The position numbers were made by a program, and so were the translations under genes. From contig JARKIF010000056.1 in assembly GCA_029378245.1 (NCBI GenBank), forward strand, positions 124,001-188,000: a stretch of DNA of 64,000 bases, in the 5' to 3' direction. Every line of letters begins with the position of its first letter. Position 1 is the stretch's first letter. This DNA is from Roridomyces roridus. Lineage: Eukaryota; Basidiomycota; Agaricomycetes; Agaricales; Mycenaceae. Positions 22,621-33,299 of the stretch are shown one piece after another. A model generated the notes under the pieces. The model was given only the letters and a program-made list of their open reading frames with translations, searched no databases and was not told the origin of the DNA.

Positions 22621-22950
22621 TCTGAGCTAAATAGACTAACCCTTCTTCTGGTCGCGGATATGAGTCTCGGAGTCGGCTCCGTGGCCTTTTATGAGCTGGC
22701 ATGATGTAAACGCGGTTGAGGCGTGGGTGCGCGTCGGTCTTGGGTGTGACCTTGGCTTCAGGACGTGGACTGGACGCTTCGTCCCTGATTCACGCCCTGA
22801 TTTGCACGTCTAGGGAGACACTCTGGCCTCCTCACTATTCTCAAAATTGAGCATTTCCTCGCTCGACATCCCACCGCGCGTGCCACTTGAATTCAATCAC
22901 TGGTGTCACATGACCGTCCCACTCCTGTTTCAAAACTTTTCAAAACCCCC

Positions 22951-25507
22951 ATGTCAAATTCGACTCAGGAGATATCTTCTGTCGTCCCCGCCGCAGAACT
23001 CGGGACGTCTGACCGTGACCTATTGAGCTACTTGTTCGATACCGACAGGCCTGTTTCATACTTTGGTGCCTCTTTTTGCATCGCGACGATACCCCGTTTT
23101 ATGAACCTTGCATCTTAGGCAAATCGTGCGATGCGCCGACGCCGGACTCCTACTACAAGCGGAGGATACAAGACGCCGGCTGCGAACCTCGTCGAAAACG
23201 CCTCAGAACGCGGCATCCAGACGATTCGTCTGACGACTCCAAAGTGTGTTTTTATGTCCGTCAAACGTTGTCGAATTCTAACGCAAAGCCAGCCCTTGCG
23301 TCTACCCTCGTGCGATCAGAATTTCGTCAACTTCTGCCATGATCCTCAAATCCTCTTCGTGGACAAGACATCCGTTTTCTTCCAACTGCCCAGCCACTTT
23401 CGTTACCTCTTCCTTCGTCCTCCCCGGTTCGGAAAGACGACTTTGCTTTCCGCTATGAGCCAGTTCTACGATATTCATGGAGTCGATCAATTTCCGGAAT
23501 ATTTCGAGGCTCCGGATAATGCTCGCTCTGACCACAGCCAGCATCTTTGTCTATGCCTCAAATTCAGTGCTAGTCGCACGAGCGTGAAAAGCGACGTGTT
23601 TTATTCGCTCCACTCATTCCTCCTCAAGTACAAGACGGAGTTGGGCCTTTCCGATCCGCATGCATATTTGGATCGGGTTGAAGATGATGAACCTTTGAAG
23701 AAAGTGCTGGTGAGTGGCTGTTCCTACATTCTTGACTGCGGACTCTGAGAATCCGTTAGGATTTGGTCAGGTCGAGCGGAAAAACACTCTTCGTCACCGT
23801 CGACGATTATGACGCTCCTCTCTGCGAAAGCTGGTTGTCTTGTTTCGAAGAAGACGGGACTTCTGTACTTCCCAGCGACGTCGCGCAATTGCTCGACAAG
23901 CATTTATGGAATCCCCTCAAAGCTAACTCGGACATCATCCCCAAACTCTTCGTCACCGGTACCCTGTCCTTGCACACCCCAGTTCTCCGAGACTTGGTCG
24001 TGCCAGCCCCAGACGTACTCCTCTGGTGTTGTGGGTTCACCGGGGGCGAGGCCCTCCGAATTGCTCACAAGATGCTCCCCTACCGCACGCTTATTCTAAG
24101 CCAACTGAAAGGGCGATGCGGAGAATACTTCTTTTCTTGCGACGGAAGTATCTCCGAGCCGCTTCTCCATCCTCAAATACTCCTCAGTCGCTTCGCGTAT
24201 CTCTCCGCCCCCCAGAGTTGGACGAGACAATACGAAGAGGACCCGTTCCGCTTGTTGACATCGCTGTTCGATCACCTTCCCTCGGACTCGGTTGACCCGA
24301 ATATGGTGACACTCGAAGGACTTGTCGAGTTGATTTCGAACGGAGGAGTCGTGGACGTCGAGGAACTTGATACCGGGCGTGATCTCGAGGGCACTTCCGT
24401 CTTCTGGGGCGCGCTATACCATGCTGGGGCGCTTACTCGCTGCCGGGGCTCGAGATCGATATTACGGGTAATGAATCACCAAATTTTGCACTTGGTGAGG
24501 ACGCTTTATTTCTCTTTATTCTCTGTCTCATTTTCGTGGCCTAGATTCACTCTTATATCGACAAGCGTGTGTGCGGTCGCTACTACGGTCCATGGACTGC
24601 GGAAAGTAACATTTTGGGTGCTCTGGAGAGGTACGATCACGGACATCCCGAAATTCTCATGGATGGACTGTCCAACGTCCTCCGCGACCAGATGCGGCGT
24701 TGTTTCGCCAGAGGCTTCGGAAGACAGCCGAGTCTGCCAGGCATTGTTCAGCTCATCATGCGCAATGACTCCCTGTTGACTCTTCAAGCTTCAAGAAATC
24801 TCGCACCCGTCATTTTGAACTCGGGCGACGGCTCCTCTGTCCGTGTTTATGGAGCTTCCACCAGACGCATCTACGATTGGGAGCTTACGACTTTGCCGCT
24901 ACTCGGGCTTTGGCAAGCGATGCATCCCACCGAGCCAGAACCTTTTCTCGACGCGCTTCACGAGTTTTTCAACGAACTATGCGAAGACGACGAGGCGAGG
25001 ATTCTCGTGCGGCCATATAGAGTGTGGTCGGATAGCCATGGAGGGATGAAGACCGCCTTGGTCGGGAGCCTCTTCAAGCCCGATGCCGAGCACACACAGC
25101 TCATTGCTGTGGGCGGTGCCCGGGTCGTCATCAGGGTCAGTCAAGCGGAGCTGGCTGCAGTTCTACCTGAGCCTGAGATGGATTCGGACCACTGGTCCTC
25201 CTGGGACGATGATACTTGGCGCGAGTATCGCACACATGACCCATGGCGTCCTCATGATTTTTATTGTGATTATGACGATGAAGTGAAGGAGGACAGGTCT
25301 GGGATGCCGCGACCGTTTACGGCTGATGATGAGGACTATTTTATGGGTATGGAAGACGACAGATGCGTCCAGGAAGAGGTAGACCGTCTTGAGGATGAGC
25401 AGGAAGATGACGATTCTGGGATGCCGGAATCGTTTACACCTGACGAGGAGAACTATTTCATGATGGAGCATGATATATTCAGACCGGACGACGTCGACAT
25501 GGAGTAG
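22951..25507 (+). CDS. AAA-ATPase-like protein with intact Walker A (frame uncertain in two places)
   Basis: The start is the ATG at 22951 (MSNSTQEISSVVPAAE). The N-terminus is followed by an NLS-like RRKRLRTRHPDDSSDDS. After an intron ending near 23284, the AAA-ATPase-like domain shows ILFVDKTSVFF, Walker A RPPRFGKTTLLSAM, and after the 23710-23758 intron the Walker B-like LFVTVDDYDAPL, then PKLFVTGTLSL and FWGALYHAGALT. The frame then appears to shift by one near 24435 before SLPGLEIDITGNESP; the paralogue at 16.0 kb shows the same change. A frame change is also needed near 23070. The last exon (24544-25507) ends in an acidic tail with repeated F(T)..(D)E(D/N)YFM units. No nuclease motif is seen. 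The family is related to the NTPase part of Crinkler-like proteins. Confidence 0.6.
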
Positions 25508-25805
25508 GATTGGACTGTTCTAAAGTCACGGTGATAAAATTGAAGAGTCATCATGAGGGTGGTGAGGCGTGGCCGTTCTTCCTCCAAGTCTTGGTGCTGT
25601 ATAAATCAGCCTGGTCCGACCAGTTTAACGGGCACTCAATGAGGACTTCATCTTCGACGTCGATCAAGGGGACTGGAGAGCGAAGTAAGTATGTAGAAAT
25701 GAAAGTGGATGGAAAAAACGGTCCTTCAGTTAGTAGTCTATTCCATGGCCGCCAGTGAGTATTCAATAGTTGTTCAACAGTGCTATGAAAAAATGGCAAA
25801 AGGAA

Positions 25806-25915
25806 ACGACTTACCTTTGACTTACCTGTTCTTGAAGCGTCTTGATTATTTGAAGTCTTCGTTCTTCATTTTTGAGGTCTTCTAGCTTCAAGGCTTCTTT
25901 CTTGGGGTCTTCTCT
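25806..25915 (+). repeat. CT-rich direct repeat, left copy
   Basis: AAACGACTTAC.TTG, then GTTCTTGGA/GTTCTTGAA, TCTTCATT.TTGAGGTCTTC and TTTCTTGGGGTCTTCTC line up with 29628-29710 in the same orientation. The left copy ends exactly where the truncated TTC1-like coding sequence begins. It may be an element end or a recombination scar. Confidence 0.45.
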
Positions 25916-26615
25916 ACGAGCGGTGTTGAACGCGAACATCGGGGCGTGTTATATGAAGCTGGTGAGCACCTCTTGCTTATCAGATCGTTTGAAATCCGGA
26001 TTTTTTGCAGGACGATCACAAACAAGCGGTCGAAGCTTGCACGCAAGGTTGCTTTCTTCCGAAAGAGAAGTCGTGCTTGCTCAACCTCTCAAGCGCTCCT
26101 CGACGATCCGAACTACATCAAAGCTTTGCATCGACGCGCAGCTTCGAACGAGAAGATAAATACATGGAGTTCGTTGACTGCTGCTCAAGAAGGTTGGTCG
26201 TCTAATGTATCCACATCTATTCTTGTTTATTTTATCCAAGATTACATCACCCTTCTGAAGCTCCTTCCCTCATCCTCGCCCTAAACAACTGAAATCGAGC
26301 GAAGTCAACCTCTACTCTCACCCCGCGTCGAAGCCGCACAGAAGGAGAAAACAGGGGAGATGCTGGGCAAGTTGAGGAATTTGGGGAATAGTATCTTGGG
26401 TTCGTCTCCTTCTCATTCGAACTATGTGGTTGGTTGAAGGGTCACCCTCCTCGGCAGGCAACTTTGGTCTGTCTACGGACAACTTTAAATTCGAGCCCAA
26501 CGGCCAGGGCGGGTACTCTATGAATTTTACAAGACAGAGTGGACTCTTCACTATGGCATCTGTATTTCATTCGCACCTTTCAGCGCGGGGTACCTGCGAT
26601 GTGTTCGCGCACTGA
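25914..26615 (+). pseudogene. TTC1-like TPR protein, 5'-truncated pseudogene
   Basis: Exons 25914-25961, 26011-about 26053, about 26101-26192, 26241-about 26400 and about 26459-26615 give a partial TPR: RAVLNANIGACYMKL, DDHKQAVEACTQ, ALLDDPNYIKALHRRAASNE and EDYITLLKLLPSSS. Later pieces read PRVEAAQKEKTGEMLGKLRN and NFGLSTDNFKFEPNGQGGYS, the conserved C-terminus of fungal TTC1-like TPR proteins. The N-terminal half is missing; the coding match starts abruptly after a CT-rich repeat. An in-frame TAA at 26282-26284 interrupts the remainder. The introns are kept, so this is a DNA-level fragment and not a retrocopy. Confidence 0.65.
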
Positions 26616-27010
26616 CTGATAGTCAACTGGTATTGTATCGCATCCACTCTTGTCAGTGATACCATTGGAACAAGAACTCGTTCTTGCCTCACCCATACTT
26701 TCGTTGCTTGCGGTTGCTATGGCTCTCGGTCCAAAGAACACAGCCATGATGCAACCGTGGGAAAGTATCTATTGCCGGAGCGGCATCTTCTCGGATGAAA
26801 CGTTGCTCAGTGCTTTCTCGCTAGTATTACTTGTTCCCCAGCCACCATCTCCTGCATTTACTATGTAGCTGTCTCCTGCTTCCGACACCGCGACACACAT
26901 ATCATCGGAAGCTCACCCGTATTCAGAACCGACCATAACTCCGCCTCTAAAAAGCCTCGAGTTTCTCGAAGGCTTCCCAAACATATATATCCGCCTTGAC
27001 AGATAAAGAC
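26616..27010. other. Spacer, nothing recognised
   Basis: Between the TTC1-like fragment and the left edge of duplication copy B. No domain, repeat or RNA gene recognised. Confidence 0.4.
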
Positions 27011-29585
27011 TCAAACCGACCCGTGCTTGTCCTACGCCCGCATAAGAAAGGAATCATGAAAAGAGTTGAGCACAGTACCATTTCATACTCCACAGTTCGT
27101 TCAACGTGGATCCCGCCCACTGAAAAATCCCATCAGTGTTCAAGTTACAGCGATTAAGTTGAATCTTAGTACGAACTCTCGCCGTGAGTACGTTTACCGC
27201 GCTCATCCCGTGTATGCAATTGAAATCGCGGCGCCGCTTGAAATTGCCGTCTTCCTGAGTCGGCACTGACAGCGCTGTCCCCACCACCGCGGCCGATGAA
27301 CGTGGGTGCATTGGAGCGTAGAGATTCTCTGGAGTTGAGACTGGATAAAATCGGGATCCGTCAATCATGTGGACTCACTTGAGAAGAGAATTGCAACGCG
27401 TACATTACCACTGGCAGCGCAAGTTCCACGTTCAGTCCACGTTCCAATATACACACTCAAAAGACGCACACATTGTGATCACACATAACTTTCCCTCCAC
27501 AAAGTGGATCGGCATCCTACACGGCGTTGAATTTTACGTTGCCATGCAGCTGATTGACGCACCAATATAATCTTGTCGGCCAGGCTACATAGAAAGCCAA
27601 TGTCAAGAACTGCGCAACGGTGACCAAACCTCCCCGCGCGATCGTGAATCCCAGCAGCTTTTATCCCGTCAGCAAGAAACAAAATCTCCGGTGGTATCAT
27701 TAACCTTGTTCAACATAGTCGTTGTCCTACAATCCGTCCGAGTCAGCCAGAATCTCGTTATACGCAATCGAACCTCAGGCAACAGTACTTACGATTTTAA
27801 CCCATGGCGTCGGCCTTTCATGAACGCGATGGACAACGCGAATGTCGCCAATAGATCGGATATAGCTTCGAACGCGTTGGCCAGGGAAACTTCGATCTGC
27901 CAAAATATTATAAGGAGGGGGGAAGAAGTGACCGTTTGAATAAGGTAGAAGACAGGGAGGCACCTTCATACTTTCAGAAGCCAAGGCGGAGACTTCGAAA
28001 CTGCGGGATATGTTGGCGACGAGGCCTGCGAAATTTCGGTCTCGTGAAAAGACAGAGGCTTGAATGACATACATATTCCGGCAGCAAGCCCGGCTACCCC
28101 AAAAAGAGCCTGTGCGTCTTTAATCAGACACCTTCCTCTGAAGAACGTCGCCACATACGATGAGGATCGGCAGGACAATTTGGCGGGTTACTGCAATCTC
28201 GTCAGTAGCGCTCGAACCGAGCGGCAATTTCATACACAAATAAACCCGGTAGGCGAAGAACAACTCCACGCTGTCTCGTTTGAATCAGCTGGGATAATTG
28301 GACGACGTTGCAGAAAATCCATGTACAGCATAACGAGCACGATATTGATGGCGACCTCGACTATGGTGGTGCTCATGACCAGGAAAAACCTCAGGCAACG
28401 ATACAATCCACTGAGCAGAGCGGGACTCACATAGGTAGACGCGTCAATCCCTCGAGGTTGCCGAAATTCGTTATCTGTATGTAACGCAGAATTCAAACCA
28501 GGGTGAGCGGCCCTGAGCCGGAGATAGAAGCTTTCAGGCTCACCAAGTATTCATGGGCCATAACGCTCGTGAGAACGGTCTCGGTCATGTCCATGAGGCT
28601 TTTTGAGGAGGGATGAGAAATTGCTCAGTGAAAGCTTCGCCGTGCCCTGCTGTGCCTGACTCACACAAGTAGTCCGACCTGGAAGGGGTCGGCTGGCTAA
28701 GATCGCAAAGAAAGAGCTCAAAAAGTACTCACAAAACTCCGGAGCATCCAGCCGTCCTTGTTCGAGTTGTAGTACGTCCATGACTGGGATATGGTAATTC
28801 CAGAGAGACTGGAAAAATAATCAACGATTCAAGACAATTTTGAGGTAAAAAAGCGGTATGTAATACGTACACGGGAGCGAGCATCACACCGACGAACATG
28901 GCGTCGGCTTTAGAGGATATGTCCACTCCATCGGGTAGAGCAGACATTGAACCGAGCTTGAATTTCAAAGTCGAGGAAGCGGAAGAGGGATGAGTGGAGC
29001 CAGGTGGAGCCTTGTATGCAGGGCCGCGTTATATTGTCCGTCCGGAAGCCATGGAATGGTAATGGGAAGGCTGATGTCGATGAGTATCTGAGCCGCTGAG
29101 CCATGGGGTTAGGAATTCGGAGCAGCAGATCCGCTTGACTTCGAGTGCGGGGGAGAAAGCTTGAGCCTTGAGCTTGCCCGGAAGAGAGCAGTCTTGGCAA
29201 CTGTCGACGCGTCAACATATGCCAGCGTTTGAAGTCGTGCAAGGTTGAAGCGCCGTTCATTCCTTATGCCACAGAACCTTAACTGGTAACCAAGGATGAG
29301 AGATTGTGGCTGGCCATGGAATCGAATACAATTGAGAAGCGGGAGAAGGCGATTCAGAATAAAACCACTAATTCCGATCGTGATGCCTCAGCGCTCAGAA
29401 TTGAGAGTCGGGACGCCGCATGTCAAAGAGGCCGTGCGTAGAAAGGGAGAGTCGAGACTTGAGACTCAGGAACATCCACGACAGGCGGCGGGCGGCTGTG
29501 TACCGTGCGGGTGTAGACTAAGAGAGCGAGGCGGCGATAAATTGAGAGGAAAATAGGCAGAAGCCCAGCCAGGATGCGGGTGTTC
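27011..29585. repeat. Segmental duplication, copy B
   Basis: Homologous to 10206-12920 in the same orientation over its whole length. It contains the second DUF6534-type gene and its promoter. It lies between two CT-rich direct repeats (25806-25915 and 29628-29710). Confidence 0.8.
27166..28947 (-). CDS. DUF6534-type fungal multi-pass membrane protein, copy B
   Basis: The start is the ATG at 28947 (MSALPDGVDISSKADAMFVG); TAA ends it at 27166-27168. The exon order matches copy A: SGITISQSWTYYNSNKDGW (28.77 kb), CLMDMTETVLTS (28.59 kb), a TNFGN-containing exon (28.47 kb), FFAYRVYLCM (28.25 kb), AVTRQIVLPILI (28.18 kb), an exon with ISDLLATFALSMAFMK-like residues (27.83 kb) and a last exon starting LNSRESLRSNAPTF. 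Small differences from copy A lie mainly in the hydrophilic tail. Likely a plasma-membrane or endomembrane protein of unknown function. The frame appears open in all exons I checked. Confidence 0.65.
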
Positions 29586-29627
29586 TGTGGTCTAAGTTTG
29601 GATAAGACAGCGAAAAGTCGCAAAGAG

Positions 29628-29710
29628 AAACGACTTACTTTGTGTTCTTGGATGTTGAATCTTCTGTCTTCATTCTTGAGGTCTTCTTTCTTCGGGTCCT
29701 CTTCCTTGTC
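29628..29710 (+). repeat. CT-rich direct repeat, right copy
   Basis: Same word order as the copy at 25806-25915: AAACGACTTACTTTG, GTTCTTGGA, TCTTCATTCTTGAGGTCTTC, TTTCTTCGGG. The two copies bracket the TTC1-like fragment and duplication copy B. Confidence 0.45.
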
Positions 29711-30084
29711 TTCATTTTTTGAGGTTTTCGTTCTTCAGGTCTTAAGCATGTCGAGCGAACCTAACTGAGTGCACGTACGCTGCAGTGTGCTGTGCAGCAG
29801 CCGGGGGGGATTGACAGTTTGACTCCCGAGGGCAGAGACGACAGTGTTCCTCCGCGATAAACCACGGGCGAACAGCTTCCGGCGGGCAGGACACGAGTGC
29901 GAGTCGTGAACGCGTTAACATGATGGGGCGATGGGAGTCGGATCAGGCTTCAAAAGGACGGGGAAGGAGGGGGAAGGATGACACGCGACGTCAACGTTAA
30001 CTTTGATGCGCTGATCACATGTGTCGCGCGGCTTTCCTTTAAAATTCCGTCTCCACAGTGACTCGACTTGGACTCACAACCACC
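29711..30084. other. Promoter region of the MCT-like transporter
   Basis: No coding feature seen. It lies just upstream of a rightward transporter gene and contains CT-rich sequence at its left end. A TTTAAAA-like element lies near 30039, about 45 nt before the ATG. Confidence 0.35.
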
Positions 30085-31945
30085 ATGTCCTCAATTGAAG
30101 AGGTCGAACTAGCCTCTCGTGTCCCTCTCCCTGCATCTTCCTCCACATTATATCTTGAAGAAAACGCTGGGGCATCTTCCCTGAATGAATCTGCTCTGCC
30201 ACCAACGGACAAGGGCTCCGGCGCGTGGTCTTTCGTACGCAGACCATTTTTACCACTCAAATTCACCCGCGCTTGACGCTATCCAAGTTGGCCGCCGCGT
30301 TCGTCGTGGAGGCTTTCGTTTGGGGATTCCCGAATACCTACGGGGTGTTCTTGGACTGTAAGCACTTGACTCGGCTTTCTGTCGAGGCTTCTGAGTTTGT
30401 GCGTGAAGCCTATCTCCAAGACTCGCGTTTCAGCTCTCAGCAGAGCGCGACGTCATTGCTTCCCCTCATTGGCACGTTGTCGACTGGGATTATCTATTGC
30501 TCTGGTAATCTCATTCCCCGTTTTTCTGCCGTCCGTTGAGCTTTTCAGGGCCATTCCTCAATCCCATCGCTGCCCGTTACCCCCAGCATCGCCAAAAGTC
30601 GATGTGGTTTGGAGCAGTTCTCTGCTGCGCGACTCTGATTGGCGCCAGCTATGCTACCAAGGTTGTTCACTACTGACTTGCGATTCCACTGATTAATAGA
30701 TTCATAGATTACACAGCTAGTCGTCTTACAAGGCGTATTTTATGGGATCGGAGCATGTAATTTCTTGCCTTCAGCTTGTGGTCCGTTCTCAAACGCCCTG
30801 GCAGCTCTTGTGTATTTGCAGTGCCTCTCATACCTGTCCGAATGGTTCGTTGCACGCCGGGGGCTCGCGAATGGGATACTGTTCGCTGGTTCGTCTATCC
30901 CTCAGATGCATTCCAATTTTCTCACCGCGCAACAGGTACTTCCTTTGGTGGTCTCTTTCTCCCTCTCATCATGCCTCGCTTGATCTCGCACTACGGCACC
31001 TCCTTAACCCTCCGAATCTGGTCCATCTCCACGGCCATCTTCATGGTGCCGCTTCTCCCCTTTATCAAAGGCCGGCTTCCGTCGAGTCGCGTCCATGTAC
31101 ATGGGCCCCTGCCCCGAGGCACCTCGACTTCTCAGAGTTGGATGAAAAATCGACTGTTCTTGCTCTTCCTCGCAGCAAACACGATACAAGGTTTCGCCTA
31201 CTTTGTGCCAATCGTCTATTTGCCTAGTAGGTCGTCTGTACAGCGCTATGTGCTTATTCTCACTCGTACACAGCGTTTGCCAGCGATCTTCAGGTCAGTC
31301 GCTCCAACTCGGCTGTCACACTGTCTCTGTTGAACGGTGAGGATCTTCCGATCGTCAAATTTGAATTCGACTCAAAAACAAGCTATCTACCAGGAGCATC
31401 CGTCGTGGGTCGTCTTTCCATGGGCTATCTAGCAGATAAATTCAACCCCTGGATCCTCGCGCTCACGAGTCTCTTCGGAACCTCCATCATCACATTCATT
31501 CTATGGGGTGTCTTCTCTCACTCGCTTCCCGGACTACTCGCGTTTGGTTTGGCTTATGGCAGCAGCGCGAGTGGGTGGACTAGTTTGTGGACTTCATTCA
31601 TCCGACCTCTCGCTAGTGAGCCAACAGTCTTTCTCTTCTACGGCTTGATCACGCGGTCTTGTAGAAGACGACCCGGGCCTGTCCACCAGTATCTACGGCT
31701 ACCTCTCCCTCTCGCGTGGGATCGGGAACATCGTCTCGGCGCCCATCTCTGCGAAATTGTATTCTGTCGCTAACAATGTGACTAGCCTTGGGGTGGAGAG
31801 GAGCTCGAGTACGGGATTCGGTGTTGGGGAGGGCCGATTTGAGAAGATGATTATTTATGTAGGGACTTGTTTTGCTGGAGCGGGTGGGATTGCTGTCTTG
31901 GGATGGGCGATGGATCGAAGGACGGGGTGGAGTCGGCGTGGTTGA
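30085..31945 (+). CDS. MFS transporter, monocarboxylate-porter-like
   Basis: The start is the ATG at 30085 (MSSIEEVELASRVPLPASSS). The first intron (30235-30286) joins GSGAWSF to LAAAFVVEAFVWGFPNTYGV, the first membrane helix. Further exons carry SATSLLPLIGTLSTGIIY, FGAVLCCATLIGASYATK, GVFYGIGACNFLPSACGPF, YLSEWFVARRGLANGILFAG, then GTSFGGLFLPLIMPRLISHY after the 30895-30937 intron. The second half includes NRLFLLFLAANTIQGFAYFV, VVGRLSMGYLADKFNPWILA and GLSTSIYGYLSLSRGIGNIV, ending RTGWSRRG at 31945. The arrangement and the VGRxxxGYLADK motif fit the monocarboxylate-porter branch of MFS. Substrate unknown. Exon junctions join in frame as far as I followed. Confidence 0.75.
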
Positions 31946-32161
31946 ACTTTGAAGTGACTCGCACTTCGAGCAAACTTCACCTATCTTTTTCGAATGACAA
32001 CGACTCGTCTCTCCGCAGCTCAAACGCCAACGAATCTGAGTCAACCTGGGCGAGGACCGAGTCAACGTTGAGTCAGTGATAACACAGCCACGGTGACCAA
32101 TCATTCGGAATCTTTCCCGAACTTCCATCTCGTCTCCTTATAAACCAACCGGCCGTTCACC
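31946..32161. promoter_or_regulatory. Short intergenic promoter of the PTH gene
   Basis: About 215 bp between the transporter stop and the peptidyl-tRNA hydrolase start. CTCCTTATAAACC at 32134-32146 holds a TATAA element about 20 nt before the ATG at 32162. Confidence 0.35.
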
Positions 32162-32862
32162 ATGCTGTTACCTCCACTCACTGTACGATTCACCTCTACA
32201 CAAATGTCTCAAATTCCACAAATTCTAGTCGCCGGCCTTGGTAACTTGCCACATCCTGGTACCCGCCACAGGTACTTCTCCTGTCGTTTACTAGTACTAT
32301 TTTCTAATTGGTCCAGCATCGGTCAAATGATTATCGACGAGTTGGCGTGGCGGACAGGTATTAAGATGTCCTCTGAGCGGGACGGTTTCGCTGGTGAAGC
32401 CACAGTCACCATCGGGAGCACTCCCGTTACTTTGACGCTGTACAAGTCGAGTACGTTCTTCTTCAACATCTTTCTATTGAGAACATCAAATTAAAGCTAC
32501 TTTCAGAGCAGCTAATGAACGTCTCAGGCCCTTCCATCGCTGCCGCCTGCCGCAAACGCGGTCTACGGCCCGACATGCTCATAGTCATCTCCGATTCGAC
32601 GGAACACGACCCGTGCAAGCTCAAGTACCGACTCGGCGGAAGTGCGAACGGTCATAACGGACTCAAGAGCGTCATTCGGGCTTTGGGATCACAGGGGTTT
32701 CACCGCTTACGGGTCGGGGTGGGTCGGCATCCGTCTATGGACTTGGCAGATTATGTGATGGGCAAGATTTCTGAGAAGGAGAGGGTGTATTGGAGTGGGG
32801 AGGGCGTGGATTCGGTACTTGACGCGATTGAGAGTGTTGCGCAGAGGGCGATGGCGGAGTAA
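32162..32862 (+). CDS. Peptidyl-tRNA hydrolase (Pth1 family)
   Basis: The start is the ATG at 32162; an alternative in-frame ATG follows at 32204. Exon 1 ends in GTRHS across the 32270-32318 intron. The signature LVAGLGNLPHPGTRH contains the catalytic histidine of the TRH motif. The next exon has IGQMIIDELAWRTG. A second intron (about 32451-32507) leads to QLMNVSGPSIAAACRKRG, equivalent to the MNxSG motif. The core KLKYRLGGSANGHNGLKSVI and HRLRVGVGRHPS are the conserved GGxxGHNGLKSI and RxRVGIGRP blocks. The enzyme releases tRNA from peptidyl-tRNA that drops off ribosomes; in fungi this form is often mitochondrial. At roughly 190 residues it is near the family's usual length. Complete and probably functional. 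Confidence 0.88.
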
Positions 32863-33299
32863 GGACGACGAGTCAGGTTGGTCGGCTTTTGACTTGTCGG
32901 TCGCTTGTGCATTGTTGACCGGCCTTTTATAGCTTCCTCTACTCCGGGATACCCGCAAACTGGGCCCCCGACCCCGAAACGCCGCTCCCTCAGTTTCTGC
33001 CCTTGGAAGTTCAGCTGTGCGCGCCAGACACTGTACCCGCTACGCTCAGCGGCACCGGTTACAGTCACCATGCGCCAGGATTGGCTCACACCGATATTTT
33101 TGCTACTTGTGTAGTACATACCCTACTCTAATCTGGATTTCAGGACATCTCGGTCAAAATCACATACCTTTGAAATTGAATTTTCACGGCGTGCGTAAAG
33201 GAAAGTATCGTAACGCCGCCCGGGGCGCCCAAAGTCATTTGACACAACATACTTATAAGTACAACTTTGTCTTTCCTTCCTTCCTTCCTTCCTACCACC
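32863..33299. other. Intergenic stretch with CTTC microsatellite
   Basis: No gene recognised. A run of about five CTTC units lies at 33271-33290, just upstream of the amidase start at 33300, probably in its 5' UTR or promoter. Confidence 0.45.
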
